Part shown: positions 1 to 8,799 of the stretch, piece after piece
Layout: each line of letters starts with the position of its first letter
Numbering within the stretch: the first letter of the stretch is position 1
From: JBMOKU01 sp049324315
GTDB lineage: Bacteria > Bacillota > Clostridia > Peptostreptococcales > Thermotaleaceae
NCBI GenBank assembly: GCA_049324315.1
Contig: JBMOKU010000008.1
Span: 1 to 64,000, forward strand
Length of the DNA stretch: 64,000 bases
Direction: 5' to 3'
Translations under genes and position numbers: made by a program
Notes under the pieces: generated by a model
The model's input: the letters and a program-made list of their open reading frames with translations, nothing else
Databases searched by the model: none
Told to the model about the DNA's origin: nothing

Positions 1-130
1 AGCAAGCATACTATCCTCAAAACTTACTATTAAATTGTACTTTTTTGTTATCAAAATTAATATTAGCAAAGAAGTAGTATTATGCTAGGAGAAATGGATT
101 TTAAAAGGCTACTTTTTCAGTGGTCTCTAC

Positions 131-242
131 CAGTCCCCAAGTCTTGCCCTTTCTGCTCAAATAACTTGAGTTTTTCAGCAGCTTTGGACAGTCCCTCAGT
201 CACGCCAAAAACGGGCGTGACAGTAGGTACAGTCCCCAAGTC
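131..242. repeat. Three short direct repeats plus a hairpin
   Basis: The 13-mer CAGTCCCCAAGTC occurs exactly at 131-143 and 230-242, and a copy with two mismatches lies at 189-201. An 8-bp stem (GTCACGCC at 199-206, GGCGTGAC at 214-221) lies between them. The rest of 1-271 shows no gene that I can support on either strand. This looks like a small palindromic or REP-type genomic repeat, but no family can be named from the sequence alone. Confidence 0.5.
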
Positions 243-271
243 CTTTAAGATTTGTATATATCTAGGAGGGA

Positions 272-306
272 ATAAAAAAACAGCGAGAAGTTATCTCTCT
301 CACTGT
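272..306 (-). terminator. Intrinsic terminator of the PBP gene
   Basis: On the minus strand a stem (298-306 pairs with 280-288, one G-T wobble) is followed by a run of seven T. It overlaps the stop codon of the penicillin-binding protein gene and so ends the mltG-side gene block. Confidence 0.75.
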
Positions 307-2009
307 CTTTTTTCATTGATGATTCTTTTGGCAATTTTGTCAAAAAGGGGAGCTGCTACTCTGCCGCCGGAGCCGCCGTTCTCAATGACAATTGTTATAA
401 CATATTTTGGTACTTCACTAGGGAAATATCCGGTAAACCATGCATGGACTGTATCCTGCCCGTCGTCTATGGCTTGCGAAGAGCCCGTCTTTCCACCGGC
501 TCCTCCTATTTCATTCCAATTGATTGCTCTACCAGTCCCTTCTCGTATCACTTCTTCCATCAACAGTCGAACTTTTTGGGCGGTAGCTTCTGAAAGTACA
601 CGCTCAGATTTACTACTGCTTACTCTTTCCAGTACGGTTCCTTCATCATCGACAATACTGTCTATGAGATGGGTATCTTGTTTCATTCCATTATTCGCAA
701 TAATTGAAGTCATGGCTGCAATCTGTAAAGGTGTAGCTTCTATAGTACCTTGTCCAATGGATATATTTCCTATTCCAGCACCTTTCATATAGTCTTCAGT
801 AGCTAGGCTCCCGCTGATCTCTTCTGGCAATTCAACGTTTGTTAGCCCTCCCAGTCCTAGTTTCCTCGCCATGTTCATAATTTCTGCGCCGCCCACCCTT
901 TCACCAATTTGTATAAAAGTAGAATTGCAGGATTTTGAAAATGCCTCTTCAAAACTAATATCGCCATGGCCCCCTTTGTCATAAGAGATGCATTTTATTT
1001 TGATATCTCCAAATTCCTCATATCCCTGACAAAAAAAATGCTCATTAAAATCAATAACTTGATTCTCTAAGGCTGCAGCTGCAACCACAATTTTGAAAAT
1101 TGAACCTGGTGGATAGGCGATTTGAATTCCACGATTATATAACTCTTTATTCTTACTGTCTAAGTAAGCTGCCACATTTTCTTGATTAAAATTAGGTCTG
1201 CTCACCATAGCTAGAATATCACCACTTTCTACATCTAAAACAACAACACTGCCATTTTCATGTTCCTTATCAAATTCTTCTTCAACTGCCTTCTGAATGG
1301 TATAATCTATTGTGGTTACAATATTTTTCCCTATCATGTTTTCTTCGTTTTCTAGTTTCTGATATCCTAAGCCTGGGATAATTCTATTCTGAGCGTCTAC
1401 GATGGCACCAATTCTGTCCTTCTGATTTTCTTTAAGAATCTCATTGAACTGTTTTTCAATGCCTTTACTACCATTGTTGTCAACTTTATTGATATAACCT
1501 ATGACATGGGAAGCAATCCCATTCTTATCATATCTTTCTTTTCTTTCAATAGGAAAAACACCTTTTAGCTGTCCAAAGCTTTTGAGAAGGTCTTGATCAT
1601 TATTTTTTATTTCTAAATATATCGGTCTTGATCCTATGATTTTCTCATGTTTTAAACTCCATGCTGAGATACCCGTTACGTCTTTTACCTTTTGGATATT
1701 CTCATCATTTTTTACAAAAGTTTTAGGAAATATCACTAGGTAACTGCCGCTAACCCTATTGGTTAATGGAATCATATTTCGATCATAGATCGTACCTCTT
1801 TCTATACCAAGGGGTATTTCTTTAAACCACTGGCTTTGTGCCATTTTATAAAAGCTTTCTCCTTTGATAATCTGAATATATGCCAATCTTCCAATAAGTG
1901 AAAAAAGTATTAAGGTAAATAAGAAAAACATAAAAAAGAGTCTTCGCACATTACTTTGTGCTATCAAAGGATCTTTCTCTCTATTTTTTCTTTCAATTCT
2001 TGATATCAT
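300..2009 (-). CDS. Class B penicillin-binding protein (transpeptidase), PbpI-like by position
   Basis: This is a membrane-anchored D,D-transpeptidase for peptidoglycan cross-linking, 569 aa. A membrane segment lies at about residues 22-42. The dimerisation/pedestal region carries the RGTIYDRN motif at 71-78. The transpeptidase domain has all three active-site motifs: SIFK at 303-306, SCN at 360-362 and KTG at 507-509. GAAGGTG sits before the ATG. It lies last in a block whose order matches Bacillus yrrL-yrrM-yrrN/O-udk-yrrR, where yrrR encodes PbpI, so that equivalence is likely although greA is missing. A SpoVD- or FtsI-like role cannot be excluded: there is no PASTA domain. The family call is firm and the specific role is not. 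Confidence 0.9.
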   Translation of the reverse strand: MISRIERKNREKDPLIAQSNVRRLFFMFFLFTLILFSLIGRLAYIQIIKGESFYKMAQSQWFKEIPLGIERGTIYDRNMIPLTNRVSGSYLVIFPKTFVKNDENIQKVKDVTGISAWSLKHEKIIGSRPIYLEIKNNDQDLLKSFGQLKGVFPIERKERYDKNGIASHVIGYINKVDNNGSKGIEKQFNEILKENQKDRIGAIVDAQNRIIPGLGYQKLENEENMIGKNIVTTIDYTIQKAVEEEFDKEHENGSVVVLDVESGDILAMVSRPNFNQENVAAYLDSKNKELYNRGIQIAYPPGSIFKIVVAAAALENQVIDFNEHFFCQGYEEFGDIKIKCISYDKGGHGDISFEEAFSKSCNSTFIQIGERVGGAEIMNMARKLGLGGLTNVELPEEISGSLATEDYMKGAGIGNISIGQGTIEATPLQIAAMTSIIANNGMKQDTHLIDSIVDDEGTVLERVSSSKSERVLSEATAQKVRLLMEEVIREGTGRAINWNEIGGAGGKTGSSQAIDDGQDTVHAWFTGYFPSEVPKYVITIVIENGGSGGRVAAPLFDKIAKRIINEKRQ

Positions 2010-2077
2010 ATAAAAACACCTTCTCTATTTTGGTATACTTGATTGTTCCCATAATAGAAAAGGTGTATACATCGGCT

Positions 2078-2728
2078 TTATGCCTCCATTTTGTTCCTTT
2101 TTTGATTTTCATAGATGATAGATTTAATTTTTGCAACCATGATATCAATTGCCACTTTATTGTTTCCGCCTTCAGGAATAATAATATCCGCATAGCGTTT
2201 ACTAGGCTCTATAAATTGGAGATGGGCTGGTCGAACAGTGGTAAGATATTGATCAATCACAGAATCCAAGGTTCTTCCTCTTTCTTTAATGTCACGCATA
2301 ATTCTTCGAATAATCCTTACATCAGAATCTGTATCAACAAAGATTTTAATGTCCATAATATCTCTTAATCTTTCATCTTCCAGGATCATAATCCCTTCTA
2401 ATATGATAATATCCTTTGGCTCTACAAGTATACTAAATTTTTCCCTTGTATGCATGGAGAAATTATAAATCGGTTTCTGAACAGATTGTCCATCCAAAAG
2501 GTCTTTGAGATGTTGTATGAGAAGGTCGGTGTCAAAGGCCAAAGGATGATCGTAGTTTGTCTTAACCCTTTCTTCCATGGATAAATGACTCTGATTTTTA
2601 TAATAAGAATCTTGTTCAATGATTGTAATATTCTTCTCCGGAAGACATTCAAAAATTGCTTTTGCTACAGTACTTTTACCTGATCCAGTACCACCTGTTA
2701 TCCCAATAAGTATCGGCCTACTCACCAT
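2078..2728 (-). CDS. udk: Uridine kinase
   Basis: Phosphorylates uridine and cytidine to their monophosphates in pyrimidine salvage; cytosolic. The P-loop GGTGSGKST lies near the N-terminus, followed by the DSYY segment typical of uridine kinases and a C-terminal PSKRYADIIIPEGG segment. Three consecutive ATG codons occur at 2734, 2731 and 2728. AGAGAGGA abuts the first, so the third, seven bases further on, has the best spacing and was chosen. The upstream U32-family gene stops inside this triplet, which suggests translational coupling. udk follows the trhP/trmR pair as in Bacillus. Confidence 0.95.
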   Translation of the reverse strand: MVSRPILIGITGGTGSGKSTVAKAIFECLPEKNITIIEQDSYYKNQSHLSMEERVKTNYDHPLAFDTDLLIQHLKDLLDGQSVQKPIYNFSMHTREKFSILVEPKDIIILEGIMILEDERLRDIMDIKIFVDTDSDVRIIRRIMRDIKERGRTLDSVIDQYLTTVRPAHLQFIEPSKRYADIIIPEGGNNKVAIDIMVAKIKSIIYENQKRNKMEA

Positions 2729-2730
2729 CA

Positions 2731-3960
2731 TCATTCCTCTCTGTTTTTTCTAAGGATATAATATTGTCCCACCGGTTTGTCAATTTTCATTTTTATAATC
2801 TGCTGGGGATGGGGTGCTACTTCTATTTCTTCATTATTTGCATCCCACATGATTTCAATTTTTTGTGTGAACATGTCAATATCTGGTCCTATTACTTCAA
2901 TAAAATCGCCTTTGAAAATTCTATTTCTTTGTTCTATCGTTGCGATTTTTGTAGTTTCATCATAATCCAATACTAAGCCCACAAAATCATATTCCCGAAC
3001 ATATGAGCTTGTTCCATAAACCTGTTCTTCTTCTCCGGGTTTCTGAAAGTAGAACCCTGTTGTAAAGTCTCGATGACTTGCTTTCTTGATTTCATCAAGC
3101 CACTGAGGGTCAAAACGGTAATCTTCACCCATTTCATAGAAGGCATCAATTACCCGTCTGTAGGCTCTTACGATGGTTGCAACGTAAAATGAACTTTTCA
3201 TTCTTCCTTCGATTTTCAAGCTGGTTATACCAGAACGGATGACTTCCGGTATATATTCGATCATACATAGGTCTTTAGAGTTAAAAAAGTAAGTACCCTT
3301 TTCGTCTTCAAATACAGGAATATATTCTCCCGGTCTTTTTTCTTCAACCAAATAATACTGCCATCTGCATGGATGTGCACATTCTCCCCTATTGGCATCA
3401 CGATTTGCCATATAATTACTCAGCAGACATCTTCCTGAGTAGGAAATACACATGGCTCCATGGACAAAGGCTTCCAGTTCTACTTCATGAGGTATTCTAT
3501 CTCTTATCTCACGAATTTCTGGAAAACTTAATTCTCTTGCCAAAACGATTCGCTTTACGCCTTGCTTGTGCCAAAATATTGCACTCATATAGTTTGTATT
3601 GTTTGCTTGGGTGCTTAGGTGCACTTCCATATCCGGTGCATATTCTTTCACGTACATCAGCGTGCCTGGATCAGATAAAATAATAGCGTCTACTTTTATT
3701 TCTTGCAGTTCCTTTATGTATTGTGGTAATTCATCTAAATCTTCGTTATGTGGAATAATATTTAGCGTAACATAAACCTTTTTCCCTCGTTCGTGGGCAA
3801 ATTGAATACCTTTTTTCATGTCTTCGATTGAAAAGTTTTTAGCACTGGCTCTAAGACCGAAGGTTTGTCCACCAATGTAAACCGCATCTGCCCCGTAAAG
3901 AATAGCCATCTTCAATCTTTCTAAATCTCCTGCTGGAGCTAATAATTCAACTTTTTTCAC
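2731..3960 (-). CDS. trhP: U32-family tRNA uridine 5-hydroxylation protein (TrhP-like)
   Basis: Peptidase-U32-family protein of 409 aa. Characterised relatives (E. coli TrhP/YegQ, B. subtilis YrrN/YrrO) use prephenate to make 5-hydroxyuridine at tRNA position 34; they are not proteases. The N-terminal LLAPAGD opening, the U32 signature at about 161-178 and four cysteines (171, 178, 194, 198) that could hold a metal or Fe-S centre are all present. Its start overlaps the stop of trmR by 4 bp. TrmR methylates the same hydroxyl, so the pair should make 5-methoxyuridine. Bacillus has two U32 copies here and this organism one. The family is certain and the substrate is inferred from context. Confidence 0.88.
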   Translation of the reverse strand: MKKVELLAPAGDLERLKMAILYGADAVYIGGQTFGLRASAKNFSIEDMKKGIQFAHERGKKVYVTLNIIPHNEDLDELPQYIKELQEIKVDAIILSDPGTLMYVKEYAPDMEVHLSTQANNTNYMSAIFWHKQGVKRIVLARELSFPEIREIRDRIPHEVELEAFVHGAMCISYSGRCLLSNYMANRDANRGECAHPCRWQYYLVEEKRPGEYIPVFEDEKGTYFFNSKDLCMIEYIPEVIRSGITSLKIEGRMKSSFYVATIVRAYRRVIDAFYEMGEDYRFDPQWLDEIKKASHRDFTTGFYFQKPGEEEQVYGTSSYVREYDFVGLVLDYDETTKIATIEQRNRIFKGDFIEVIGPDIDMFTQKIEIMWDANNEEIEVAPHPQQIIKMKIDKPVGQYYILRKNREE

Positions 3961-4613
3961 TGCTGTTCCTCCTCATCCATGTAGCTTATAGCAACACCGT
4001 CTCCAATCGGCAGTAAGCACGTTGTTAATTGGGGATGATTCATAATATAATCCAAATAGCTTCTCATTCTCTTCACAATCGTTCTCTTCCTACGTACAAC
4101 ATAGGTATCAGATGCAATCATTCCCTTATATAATACATTATCAGAAATCAGTATGCCACCTGGCTTTAATCGATCGATGCATAAGCTTAAAAATTCCATG
4201 TACTGTCCCTTTGCAGCATCTAAGAAAATCAAATCAAATTGGCCTTGTAATGTGGGCAGTACCAACTCAGCTTCGCCATGTAGAATTTGAATGCAATCTT
4301 CTAGTCCGGCACGTTGAATATAAGCTTTAGCTTTTTCAATCATATCTTCCCGTCTTTCAATGGTTGTCACCTTTCCACCCTTCGAGGCTGTACACAGGAT
4401 GATAGATGAATATCCGATGGCTGTCCCCACCTCCAGTATTGATTTGCTGCCGCAGCTTTTTATCATCACTTCCAACAGCTTTGCTACTTCGGGCTGCACA
4501 ATGGGTACATGAAACGTCTGGGCATAGTCCTCCATTTCCTGCAGTAAGGCTTGATTTTCTGGAATCAATGATCGTATGTAGTTTTCAACATGCTCATTAA
4601 CAATATTCGACAA
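3957..4613 (-). CDS. trmR: tRNA 5-hydroxyuridine O-methyltransferase
   Basis: SAM-dependent O-methyltransferase of the caffeoyl-CoA OMT-like family, 218 aa. Motif I is EVGTAIGYS at 61-69 and the acidic FLDAAKGQY loop is at 130-138. In Bacillus the homologue YrrM/TrmR converts 5-hydroxyuridine-34 to 5-methoxyuridine in tRNA, and the same neighbours (mltG upstream, U32 and udk downstream) occur here. The start is TTG: AAAGGAG lies nine bases before it and no ATG is suitably placed. It overlaps trhP by 4 bp. Without the neighbourhood it would be called only a class I O-methyltransferase. Confidence 0.9.
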   Translation of the reverse strand: MSNIVNEHVENYIRSLIPENQALLQEMEDYAQTFHVPIVQPEVAKLLEVMIKSCGSKSILEVGTAIGYSSIILCTASKGGKVTTIERREDMIEKAKAYIQRAGLEDCIQILHGEAELVLPTLQGQFDLIFLDAAKGQYMEFLSLCIDRLKPGGILISDNVLYKGMIASDTYVVRRKRTIVKRMRSYLDYIMNHPQLTTCLLPIGDGVAISYMDEEEQQ

Positions 4614-4669
4614 ATTTTACAACTCCTTTTTTCATAGATAGCCGACTTTAGAATGGTACTTAGTTTTGC

Positions 4670-4691
4670 GGGACGGCGCGGAGACCGTCCC
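4670..4691. repeat. GC-rich palindrome in an AT-rich gap
   Basis: A 7-bp stem, GGGACGG (4670-4676) and CCGTCCC (4685-4691), encloses CGCGGAGA. It is far richer in G+C than its surroundings. It has no T-run, so it is not an obvious terminator. It resembles the short palindromic repeats scattered in many clostridial genomes. Confidence 0.5.
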
Positions 4692-4770
4692 CTACAAAAG
4701 ATAATTCATTCTGTTCTAAGAGCGTAGATCTTTATATACAAAAAATTAATATTTACAGTTTACGAAAATG

Positions 4771-4809
4771 AACAAAAATTAATACGTGGTGTTTGCCCTC
4801 CACGTATTA
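4771..4809 (-). terminator. Intrinsic terminator after mltG
   Basis: A perfect 10-bp stem (4800-4809 with 4780-4789) is followed on the minus strand by ATTTTTG. It separates mltG from trmR, so trmR-trhP-udk probably has its own promoter in 4620-4770, which I could not pin down. Confidence 0.75.
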
Positions 4810-4823
4810 GTTTTCCCATCCTT

Positions 4824-5840
4824 TTAATTCCCATTCTTTGCTCTTAAATGTTCATCATAGGTCTTGCTGAATGCATGCTCACCGTCTTTTTTCAGAACAA
4901 AATATAAATATTCCGTATCCTCAGGATATAAGGCAGCTTCGATGGATAGTTTCCCCGGTGAAGCAATAGGCGTAGGTGGCAAACCAATATTTTTATAGGT
5001 GTTAAAAGGTGAATCGATTGCGATGTCTTTTAATGTTAGATTTTGCTTTCTTTCGCCTAAGATATACTGGACGGTTGCACAGGATTGCAGCAGCATTCCT
5101 TTATTCAAACGATTGTGAAAGACACTTGATATGATAGGTCTTTCCTTCTCAAGCTTTGCTTCCCTTTCGATGATTGATGCAAGGGTTATGACTTCGTGTA
5201 TGCTCATATTAAGCTCATCAGCTCTTTGATAGTATTTCTCTTTAAAAACATCATCAAAGCGTTTCAACATAAGATCAATAATTGCTTTTTCATCAGCACT
5301 ATTTGGAATTTCATAGGTATCAGGAAATAGGAATCCTTCCAATCGGTTTTTTCCTTTTGGAATCCCTTCTAAAAATCGATAATCGAAATCGTAGCTATCT
5401 GCAACTTCTATAAATTTATCATGATCAATAAGTCCCTTTGCCGATAGTCTGTCAACGATCTGTCTAAACTCAAAACCTTCTGGAATCGTAACTCTGACAG
5501 TGTCCTTTAACACCTTGCCGTCAACCAAAATATCAATCATTTCATTAACGGTCATATTGTCACTTAGCAAATATTTGCCTGCTTTCATTTTGCCATCAGA
5601 TTTCATTAGTTTACTGGATATTCTAAAAGCCAATTCGTTTCGTATTAAGTCGTTTTCTTTCAATATGTGGGCAATCACTGAAGTAGATGCGCCTTTAGGA
5701 ATATCGATAAAAATCTCTTTGTTGCCGCTTTTGTTCACAGGTTGTATTTGATTACTGTAGTAAGCCTTACCTCCCCAAAAGATAATGAACATTACGAGCA
5801 GTAATGAAAACAAACCTATCTTTCTTTTTTTTCTTCTCAT
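4824..5840 (-). CDS. mltG: Endolytic murein transglycosylase MltG
   Basis: Membrane-bound lytic transglycosylase that cleaves nascent glycan strands and sets strand length. The protein has 338 aa. A membrane anchor is at about 8-24, a LysM-like region follows, and the YceG catalytic region holds ASIIERE with the expected catalytic Glu at 225. The RLEGFLFPDTYE segment at 166-177 is also typical. The ribosome site before the ATG is weak (GGTGG). A 145-bp gap separates it from mgsA. It is the Bacillus yrrL equivalent at the head of the trmR-trhP-udk block. Length and motifs are normal. Confidence 0.93.
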   Translation of the reverse strand: MRRKKRKIGLFSLLLVMFIIFWGGKAYYSNQIQPVNKSGNKEIFIDIPKGASTSVIAHILKENDLIRNELAFRISSKLMKSDGKMKAGKYLLSDNMTVNEMIDILVDGKVLKDTVRVTIPEGFEFRQIVDRLSAKGLIDHDKFIEVADSYDFDYRFLEGIPKGKNRLEGFLFPDTYEIPNSADEKAIIDLMLKRFDDVFKEKYYQRADELNMSIHEVITLASIIEREAKLEKERPIISSVFHNRLNKGMLLQSCATVQYILGERKQNLTLKDIAIDSPFNTYKNIGLPPTPIASPGKLSIEAALYPEDTEYLYFVLKKDGEHAFSKTYDEHLRAKNGN

Positions 5841-5984
5841 GTACGTATAACCACCATTCTGAATATAAGCATCTTTATATGATACAATTATACAATTCTC
5901 TACAATTATTTACAATGATTTAACAATGATATTTATTTAATAATTCATAGTGCTTCTGGAACTATGGTGGTATTTAGTTTGTGA

Positions 5985-6398
5985 TTATGCATGATCCTCA
6001 TACTTGTGAATCATTTCTCTCCATTGAAATTCTCCACGCTCCATGGCACGCAGTAAAATTTCTGCCGTTGCAACATTCGTAGCAACAGGGATCTTATATA
6101 CGTCACACAATCTAAGTAAAGCGAGGATATCCGGCTCGTGGGGTTGCGCCGTTAATGGGTCTCTTAGGAAAATAACTAAGTCAATTTTGTTCACTGCAAT
6201 TTCTGCTCCAATCTGCTGATCTCCGCCAAGGGGACCAGATTGATATCTTTTTATTTCCAATCCCGTTGCTTCATGAATTAATCGTCCCGTAGTTCCAGTT
6301 GCGCATAGATGATATTTCTCCAGTGTATCCTTATATGCTACACAAAAATTTACCATGTTATCCTTTTTCTTATCGTGGGCAATTAAAGCAATGTACAT
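5985..6398 (-). CDS. mgsA: Methylglyoxal synthase
   Basis: Converts dihydroxyacetone phosphate to methylglyoxal plus phosphate, a glycolytic bypass that relieves phosphate shortage. It has 137 aa, close to the family's usual length. The phosphate-binding ATGTTG segment is at 33-38, the SGPLGGDQQIG loop at 54-64 contains the expected catalytic Asp (60), and DPLTAQPHEPD is at 80-90. GGAG stands seven bases before the ATG. It starts 18 bp after the rodA stop, so the two are probably co-transcribed. This link of mgsA to cell-wall genes is common in clostridia. Confidence 0.97.
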   Translation of the reverse strand: MYIALIAHDKKKDNMVNFCVAYKDTLEKYHLCATGTTGRLIHEATGLEIKRYQSGPLGGDQQIGAEIAVNKIDLVIFLRDPLTAQPHEPDILALLRLCDVYKIPVATNVATAEILLRAMERGEFQWREMIHKYEDHA

Positions 6399-6416
6399 CC
6401 CATATCTCCCCTAACA

Positions 6417-7523
6417 TTAAAATTTAATCTTCTGACGTCTCATTCCAATGTTCAAAACAATTCCAATAGCAAACATACTGGTAATTAAAGAACTTCCTCC
6501 ATAGCTCAAAAAGGGCAGCGTTACCCCTGTTACCGGCATTACGCCCATGGTCATGCCTATATTTTCAAAAATCTGAAATGCAAACATGGAAGTTATGCCA
6601 ATAACCACTAAGGAACCGTACAGATCCTTGGAAGCTTTTGCAATTTTTATCATTCTATATAAAAAAGTAAAATATAGAACCAATATGACAATACCGCCTA
6701 TGAAGCCAAACTCTTCACCTAATACTGCAAAAATAAAGTCTGATTCTTGAACGGGTAAAAAATTGTAGTTATTTTGTGTTCCTTGATAGAGCCCCTTCCC
6801 TATTAGCTGGCCCGACCCGATGGCTATTTTAGACTGCATGACGTGATAATTACCAGGTAAGCTTGGATCGGAAGGATTTAAAAAAGCATCAATCCTGATT
6901 CGTTGATGGGGTGCCATAATCTTATATACTATAGGTAATGAGACAATAGACGCCAGCAAACCACCACCGATAATTTTATAACTAAGTCCTGAAACAAATG
7001 TCATACCGAAAACGATAACGATAAAAACAAGGGCAGAACCTAAATCGGGCTCCTTTAAAATCATTAGAATTGGAACAGCCCCATAGAGAGCAATCGGTAT
7101 TAAATCCTTGACAGTTTCCAGTTTATTCTGTCTGCTTTCCAACATTTTAGCAAATGAAAGAATAAATGTTATCTTAACAATTTCAGAAGGCTGCATATCT
7201 ATAGGTCCCAAATCTATCCAGCTTCTTGCGCCAAACTGCGATTTTCCTAATCCAGGTATATACACAGTCAGCAGCAATAATATGGAAAATACATAAATGT
7301 ATTTATCATAGGAAGCAAAAGTGGTGTAATCAATAAAAAGAACGAGAGCAATTGTTATAACACCTAACACAAATGCAATGGCTTGTACCTTAACTTGTCG
7401 TGTAAGTCCTTCCTGCATAACATGGGTAGCACTACTAATCATTAACAAACTGATCACAAAAAGAATCGTAATGGTAATGATCAGACCTACATCTATATTA
7501 CGCAGTAATTTTCTGTCTAACAT
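6417..7523 (-). CDS. rodA: RodA/SEDS peptidoglycan glycosyltransferase
   Basis: Multi-pass SEDS-family polymerase that elongates glycan strands with PBP2 (MrdA). It has 368 aa, about ten hydrophobic segments, and the C-terminal GVTLPFLSYGGSS signature near residues 325-345. Its proximity to mreBCD and mrdA favours RodA over FtsW. AAGGAAGG precedes the ATG, and an extended -10 promoter lies just upstream, past the minE terminator, so rodA-mgsA is a separate unit from minCDE. Confidence 0.93.
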   Translation of the reverse strand: MLDRKLLRNIDVGLIITITILFVISLLMISSATHVMQEGLTRQVKVQAIAFVLGVITIALVLFIDYTTFASYDKYIYVFSILLLLTVYIPGLGKSQFGARSWIDLGPIDMQPSEIVKITFILSFAKMLESRQNKLETVKDLIPIALYGAVPILMILKEPDLGSALVFIVIVFGMTFVSGLSYKIIGGGLLASIVSLPIVYKIMAPHQRIRIDAFLNPSDPSLPGNYHVMQSKIAIGSGQLIGKGLYQGTQNNYNFLPVQESDFIFAVLGEEFGFIGGIVILVLYFTFLYRMIKIAKASKDLYGSLVVIGITSMFAFQIFENIGMTMGVMPVTGVTLPFLSYGGSSLITSMFAIGIVLNIGMRRQKIKF

Positions 7524-7554
7524 GTGTGCACCTTCCTTTTTTTATCTCTTAAGC

Positions 7555-7583
7555 ATTATATCATATTCAATCATAATGTTGAA
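7555..7583 (-). promoter_or_regulatory. Promoter of rodA-mgsA
   Basis: On the minus strand TTCAAC (7583-7578), a 17-bp spacer and TATAAT (7560-7555) with a TGA extension directly before the -10. The -35 box is weak, but an extended -10 compensates for that in known promoters. It lies between the minE terminator and the rodA ribosome site. Confidence 0.65.
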
Positions 7584-7594
7584 GAACGTAGAAA

Positions 7595-7621
7595 TTAGAA
7601 AAAACCGATCTTATCGGTTTT
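7595..7621 (-). terminator. Intrinsic terminator after minE
   Basis: A 9-bp stem (7613-7621 with 7601-7609) with a 3-base loop. The pairing arms begin and end in A/T runs, so the hairpin is followed by T-rich sequence on the minus strand. Confidence 0.8.
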
Positions 7622-7638
7622 TTCTTCTAAGAGATTCC

Positions 7639-7914
7639 CTATCTCGTTTTCATTTTCTTAATCGGTATATTGGCAATCAGAGCAGGTACCATTGCATCGT
7701 CTGAACTTCTTTTTGTCTTGGTAATTCTTATATCAAGCTCATTTTCGTCAAACTCCATATAGTCCTTTATGACATTTAAAAGATCGACTTTAACCATTTC
7801 CAAGAAATCAGGCGAGCAATTTGTTCGATCATGAACCAGAACCAATTTCAATCTTTCCTTTGCCACGTTTTTGCTGGAGGTGTCTTCTCTGCTAAAGATT
7901 TTAAACAAATCCAT
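7639..7914 (-). CDS. minE: Cell division topological specificity factor MinE
   Basis: Small regulator (91 aa) that stimulates MinD ATPase and drives MinCD from the membrane, restricting FtsZ rings to mid-cell. The N-terminal MDLFKIF membrane-targeting helix, the ERLKLVLVHDR contact helix (20-30) and a C-terminal beta domain ending in ALIANIPIKKM are visible. AGGGGG precedes the ATG. It follows minD by 27 bp in a minC-minD-minE operon. Having MinE, not DivIVA alone, suggests oscillating Min control, as known for some clostridia. Confidence 0.96.
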   Translation of the reverse strand: MDLFKIFSREDTSSKNVAKERLKLVLVHDRTNCSPDFLEMVKVDLLNVIKDYMEFDENELDIRITKTKRSSDDAMVPALIANIPIKKMKTR

Positions 7915-7941
7915 TGATTCTTATCCCCCTTCCCTTTTTCA

Positions 7942-8739
7942 TTATCTGCCCATGCCAAACAACTTCTTAATCTTGGACATAAAGGTCTCTTGTCCTTCCA
8001 ATTCAAGGAAAGGAACTTGTTCTCCTATGATTCTTTGCGTAATATTTCGATAAGCTTTACCAGCCAATGATTTATCATCAGTTACAGCAGGCTCTCCCTT
8101 GTTGGTTGATATAACAATAGCTTCATCATCCGGTACAACACCAAGTAAATCAATAGCTAATATATCGATCATATCTTCTATGTTCATCATGTCGCCACGT
8201 TTTACCATGTCTATTCTGATCCGGTTAATAACCAACAATGGATTTCTTAGTTCTGCAGCCTCTAGTAGACCAATAATACGATCAGCATCTCTAACAGCTG
8301 AAATTTCTGGCGTTGTAACGACAATTGCTCTATCTGCGCCTGCAATTGCATTTCTAAATCCCTGTTCAATACCTGCGGGACAGTCAATGATTACATAATC
8401 AAAACTCTCTCGAAGTTCGTTACAAAGTTCTTGCATTTGCTGAGGTGAAACAGCATTCTTGTCCTTTGTTTGCGCAGCGGGAAGCAAATACAAGCCTTCA
8501 TATCGCTTATCCTTTATCAGAGCTTGTCTTAATCTGCAGACCCCCTCTACAACATCAACAATGTCATAGACAATTCTATTTTCTAACCCCATAACAACAT
8601 CAAGATTTCTTAATCCAATGTCAGCATCAACGACAACAACCTTTTTCCCTTGCAGCGCTAATCCTGTTCCAATATTTGCAGTTGTGGTTGTTTTACCTAC
8701 GCCACCCTTACCTGAAGTAACGACGATAACTTCACTCAT
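7942..8739 (-). CDS. minD: Septum site-determining ATPase MinD
   Basis: Membrane-associated ParA-type ATPase that recruits MinC. The deviant Walker A KGGVGKT lies at residues 11-17 of the 265-aa product, and a C-terminal amphipathic membrane-targeting helix (MSKIKKLFGMG) ends the protein. An upstream in-frame ATG at 8760 exists, but GGAGGG stands seven bases before the ATG at 8739, giving the usual MSEVIVVTSGKGG opening, so that start was chosen. It lies between minC and minE. Confidence 0.97.
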   Translation of the reverse strand: MSEVIVVTSGKGGVGKTTTTANIGTGLALQGKKVVVVDADIGLRNLDVVMGLENRIVYDIVDVVEGVCRLRQALIKDKRYEGLYLLPAAQTKDKNAVSPQQMQELCNELRESFDYVIIDCPAGIEQGFRNAIAGADRAIVVTTPEISAVRDADRIIGLLEAAELRNPLLVINRIRIDMVKRGDMMNIEDMIDILAIDLLGVVPDDEAIVISTNKGEPAVTDDKSLAGKAYRNITQRIIGEQVPFLELEGQETFMSKIKKLFGMGR

Positions 8740-8799
8740 TCTTTTCCCTCCATTTAGCATCGAAATAGTCTATAATCATATTTTTAAGGATAACCGAAA

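Noticed and set aside
82..792. 236-codon plus-strand frame
   Set aside because: It lies antisense over the 3' part of the PBP gene, whose catalytic motifs are clear; no ribosome site and no protein-like pattern.
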